From Acidobacteriaceae bacterium (GTDB lineage: Bacteria > Acidobacteriota > Terriglobia > Terriglobales > Acidobacteriaceae), in assembly GCA_030049955.1 (NCBI GenBank), contig JASIJX010000201.1, forward strand, positions 1-15,855: 15,855 bases of DNA, written 5' to 3'. The first letter of the stretch is position 1; each line of letters opens with the position of its first letter. A program made the position numbers and the translations under genes. The notes under the pieces are model-generated. The model saw only the letters and a program-made list of their open reading frames with translations, was not told where the DNA came from and made no database searches. Shown here piece after piece: positions 14,259 through 15,855 of this stretch.

Positions 14259-15855
14259 TCAGTCAATTTGCTTCCATGCGTATACGTCGTAACCTCCATG
14301 CACGCCTTCCACGTTGCCCTTTCCGCCGCTCCAAGTAAGTTGCATCATTTCCCCTCCTACACGTATGGTGAAAGGCAAGGCCCCATCGCCATACACGCGC
14401 GCCGTGAGCCGCCGCGTTTCCGGTGCACCGGCAAACAAACCGACATCTGCCCAAGGTACGATGCTGCCGCTCTTGACATACACTGGGATCTTTTCCGTCG
14501 CCGCAGGCACCGTAATCTCTTTGCCGCCTTCCAACGCCTCTCCGGTCCAGAAGTCATGCCAGGTACCTTCCGGCAGCACAACGATGCGTCCACCATCCGG
14601 ACTTCTGCGCATCATCTGGCTGCAGGGTTGACTGTCAGGCTCCTCAACAAAGATTGGTGCGACCATCATCCTGTCACCGATCATGTACTGATCATCGACT
14701 GTATGAAGTCTGACTTCTTTTGGAGCATCCAATACCAGCGCGCGGAAAGGCGGTGTACCGTCATCGGCGTAGCGCTGAAAGGCCGCTGTAAGATAGGGTA
14801 CTAACTGCATACGCCAACCGATAATCTCGCGGCACCGCGCCTCGAGTTTCTCCCAGCCGTCAAGCAATTGATCCGCGTTGTTCAGTTGCCGGTTCAACTG
14901 CTTCCACGGAGGATTCTTGATGTACCAGCCATTAACCATGGCGAGCGGAGAGAATACCACGCTTTGCAATCGGCGAATCAGATCTTCCTCGCTTACGGCG
15001 TCCCGCACCTCAGGGCACCAGAGCAATCCGCTGAAGCCTGAGTTTGCCAGTGCGCGAATAAAATCCCTGTGCACGTAGAGGTCGCTGTAGAGGACGAACG
15101 GATAGGGCGTCGCTAATGCTCCGCTGGAGCGGACAAGGTTGTAGGTCGGTTGGCTCCGCTTGCGAAACTCCTCCCAGATTGCCATCTGGTACCGCAGACC
15201 GAAGACGCTGTGCATTTGCTCGCCGTCCACGCCCGTTGGGAATCGGCTGCATTCGGGGAACGACCACCCGCCGGTAAAATCGGAGTTGTCGCACTCGTCG
15301 AGCTTGAATCCGCTTATGCCCAGGTCGAGGAAGGTCTTACCGTGGTATGCGCTGAACGCCTCGCGCGCCGGCTCCCCAGCAAAATCCGGAACCAAGCCGC
15401 CCCACACGCCATAGTCGGCCGAGTGCGGTTCGATCGCCGAAAATATCGGTGACGCCGGATGCGTGTAAGCGTGCTCCCATAGATTCACCTTTAGATTTAA
15501 ATCTTCCGTCGCACGCAGGAATCCCCGAGGATCGGGAAACCTGTCGTTGTTCCAAACGAAGGTGCAGGAGTATGCGTGGGTCTGCCATCCAGGCTCCAAG
15601 CCGAGCACATCGCAAGGAATCTTGCCCTCACGAAACTCTCGAGCCATGGCCAGTGCGCTCTGCTGAGTTGCACGCGCATCCATCCGGTACCAGAACCCGA
15701 GCCCCCACTCCGGCGGCACGTTGCCACCGCCGGAAAAGACGTTGTAGCGCTTCACGGCATCGAGCATCTCCGGCCCTGCAAATAAATAAACATCCACACC
15801 CTGGGCCGTTGGTACGTCAACTGTGATTGTGCCCAGGTCGCCGTCCTGGACATTG
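14259..15855 (-). CDS. Glycoside hydrolase family 31 enzyme, 5' end beyond the window
   Basis: Retaining alpha-glycosidase (alpha-glucosidase/alpha-xylosidase type) of GH31. The frame stays open to the window edge at 15855 (reading NVQDGDLGTITVDV into YLFAGP), so the N-terminal beta-sandwich and any signal peptide are missing; the GTG at 15797 is internal. Numbering from that GTG, the (beta/alpha)8 barrel begins near 27 (VPPEWGLGFWYR). The substrate-site region CDVLGLEPGW is at 62-71. The likely nucleophile is D167 in GFKLDECD and the likely acid/base is D239 in LVRSSGALATPYPFVLYSDLY. The latter motif has YSD where many members have W-G-D. Beta domains from about 390 carry LPEGTWHDFWTG and PVYVKSGSIVPW, both typical of the family. 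At least 531 residues are visible. The metallohydrolase lies downstream on the same strand. Confidence 0.93.
   Translation of the reverse strand, partial: NVQDGDLGTITVDVPTAQGVDVYLFAGPEMLDAVKRYNVFSGGGNVPPEWGLGFWYRMDARATQQSALAMAREFREGKIPCDVLGLEPGWQTHAYSCTFVWNNDRFPDPRGFLRATEDLNLKVNLWEHAYTHPASPIFSAIEPHSADYGVWGGLVPDFAGEPAREAFSAYHGKTFLDLGISGFKLDECDNSDFTGGWSFPECSRFPTGVDGEQMHSVFGLRYQMAIWEEFRKRSQPTYNLVRSSGALATPYPFVLYSDLYVHRDFIRALANSGFSGLLWCPEVRDAVSEEDLIRRLQSVVFSPLAMVNGWYIKNPPWKQLNRQLNNADQLLDGWEKLEARCREIIGWRMQLVPYLTAAFQRYADDGTPPFRALVLDAPKEVRLHTVDDQYMIGDRMMVAPIFVEEPDSQPCSQMMRRSPDGGRIVVLPEGTWHDFWTGEALEGGKEITVPAATEKIPVYVKSGSIVPWADVGLFAGAPETRRLTARVYGDGALPFTIRVGGEMMQLTWSGGKGNVEGVHGGYDVYAWKQID

Overview
The window most likely comes from an acidobacterium (Acidobacteriota, Terriglobia-like). 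The main reasons are an Oar-type TonB-dependent receptor with an N-terminal carboxypeptidase-regulatory domain and the characteristic acidobacterial C-terminus, and a secreted oxidase whose Ig-like tail is interrupted by two membrane segments around a PRRRWR turn. The assignment is by style of protein only, since no rRNA or tRNA is visible.

Layout. (1) 1-6813, plus strand: a Fur-family metalloregulator behind a 17-bp Fur-box-like palindrome, two strong hairpins, a secreted CueO-like multicopper oxidase with a long Ig-like and membrane tail, and about 35 bp later a large TonB-dependent receptor. (2) 6814-7111: no supported gene. (3) 7112-7681, minus strand: a small DUF4149-like membrane protein. 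(4) 7682-8166: a 485-bp gap with nested dyads, a diverged direct repeat and a 17-bp tandem duplication. (5) 8167-11359, plus strand: a compact four-gene unit encoding a histidine-rich four-helix membrane protein of unknown family, a YtkA/FixH-like lipoprotein, a membrane polyferredoxin of the NapH/FixG (CcoG) type, and a membrane-anchored exported protein whose predicted mature N-terminus is a histidine. (6) 11380-12179: a decayed IS3-family element with several frameshifts and an internal deletion. (7) 12274-15855, minus strand: a Tat-exported CehA/McbA-type (PHP-like) metallohydrolase and, upstream of it, a GH31 alpha-glycosidase running off the window edge.

How the genes may work together. 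The first block reads as metal or redox homeostasis at the cell envelope, with a metal regulator, a copper oxidase and an outer-membrane receptor. The four-gene unit is the best candidate for an undescribed system. It pairs a FixG-like electron-transfer protein with a FixH/YtkA-like lipoprotein, without the usual fixI/fixS copper ATPase genes or any oxidase subunit, and adds two unrecognised proteins rich in possible metal ligands. A membrane-bound metal (probably copper) reduction or insertion role is an inference. The GH31/metallohydrolase pair looks like an unrelated carbohydrate-processing locus beyond the IS remnant.
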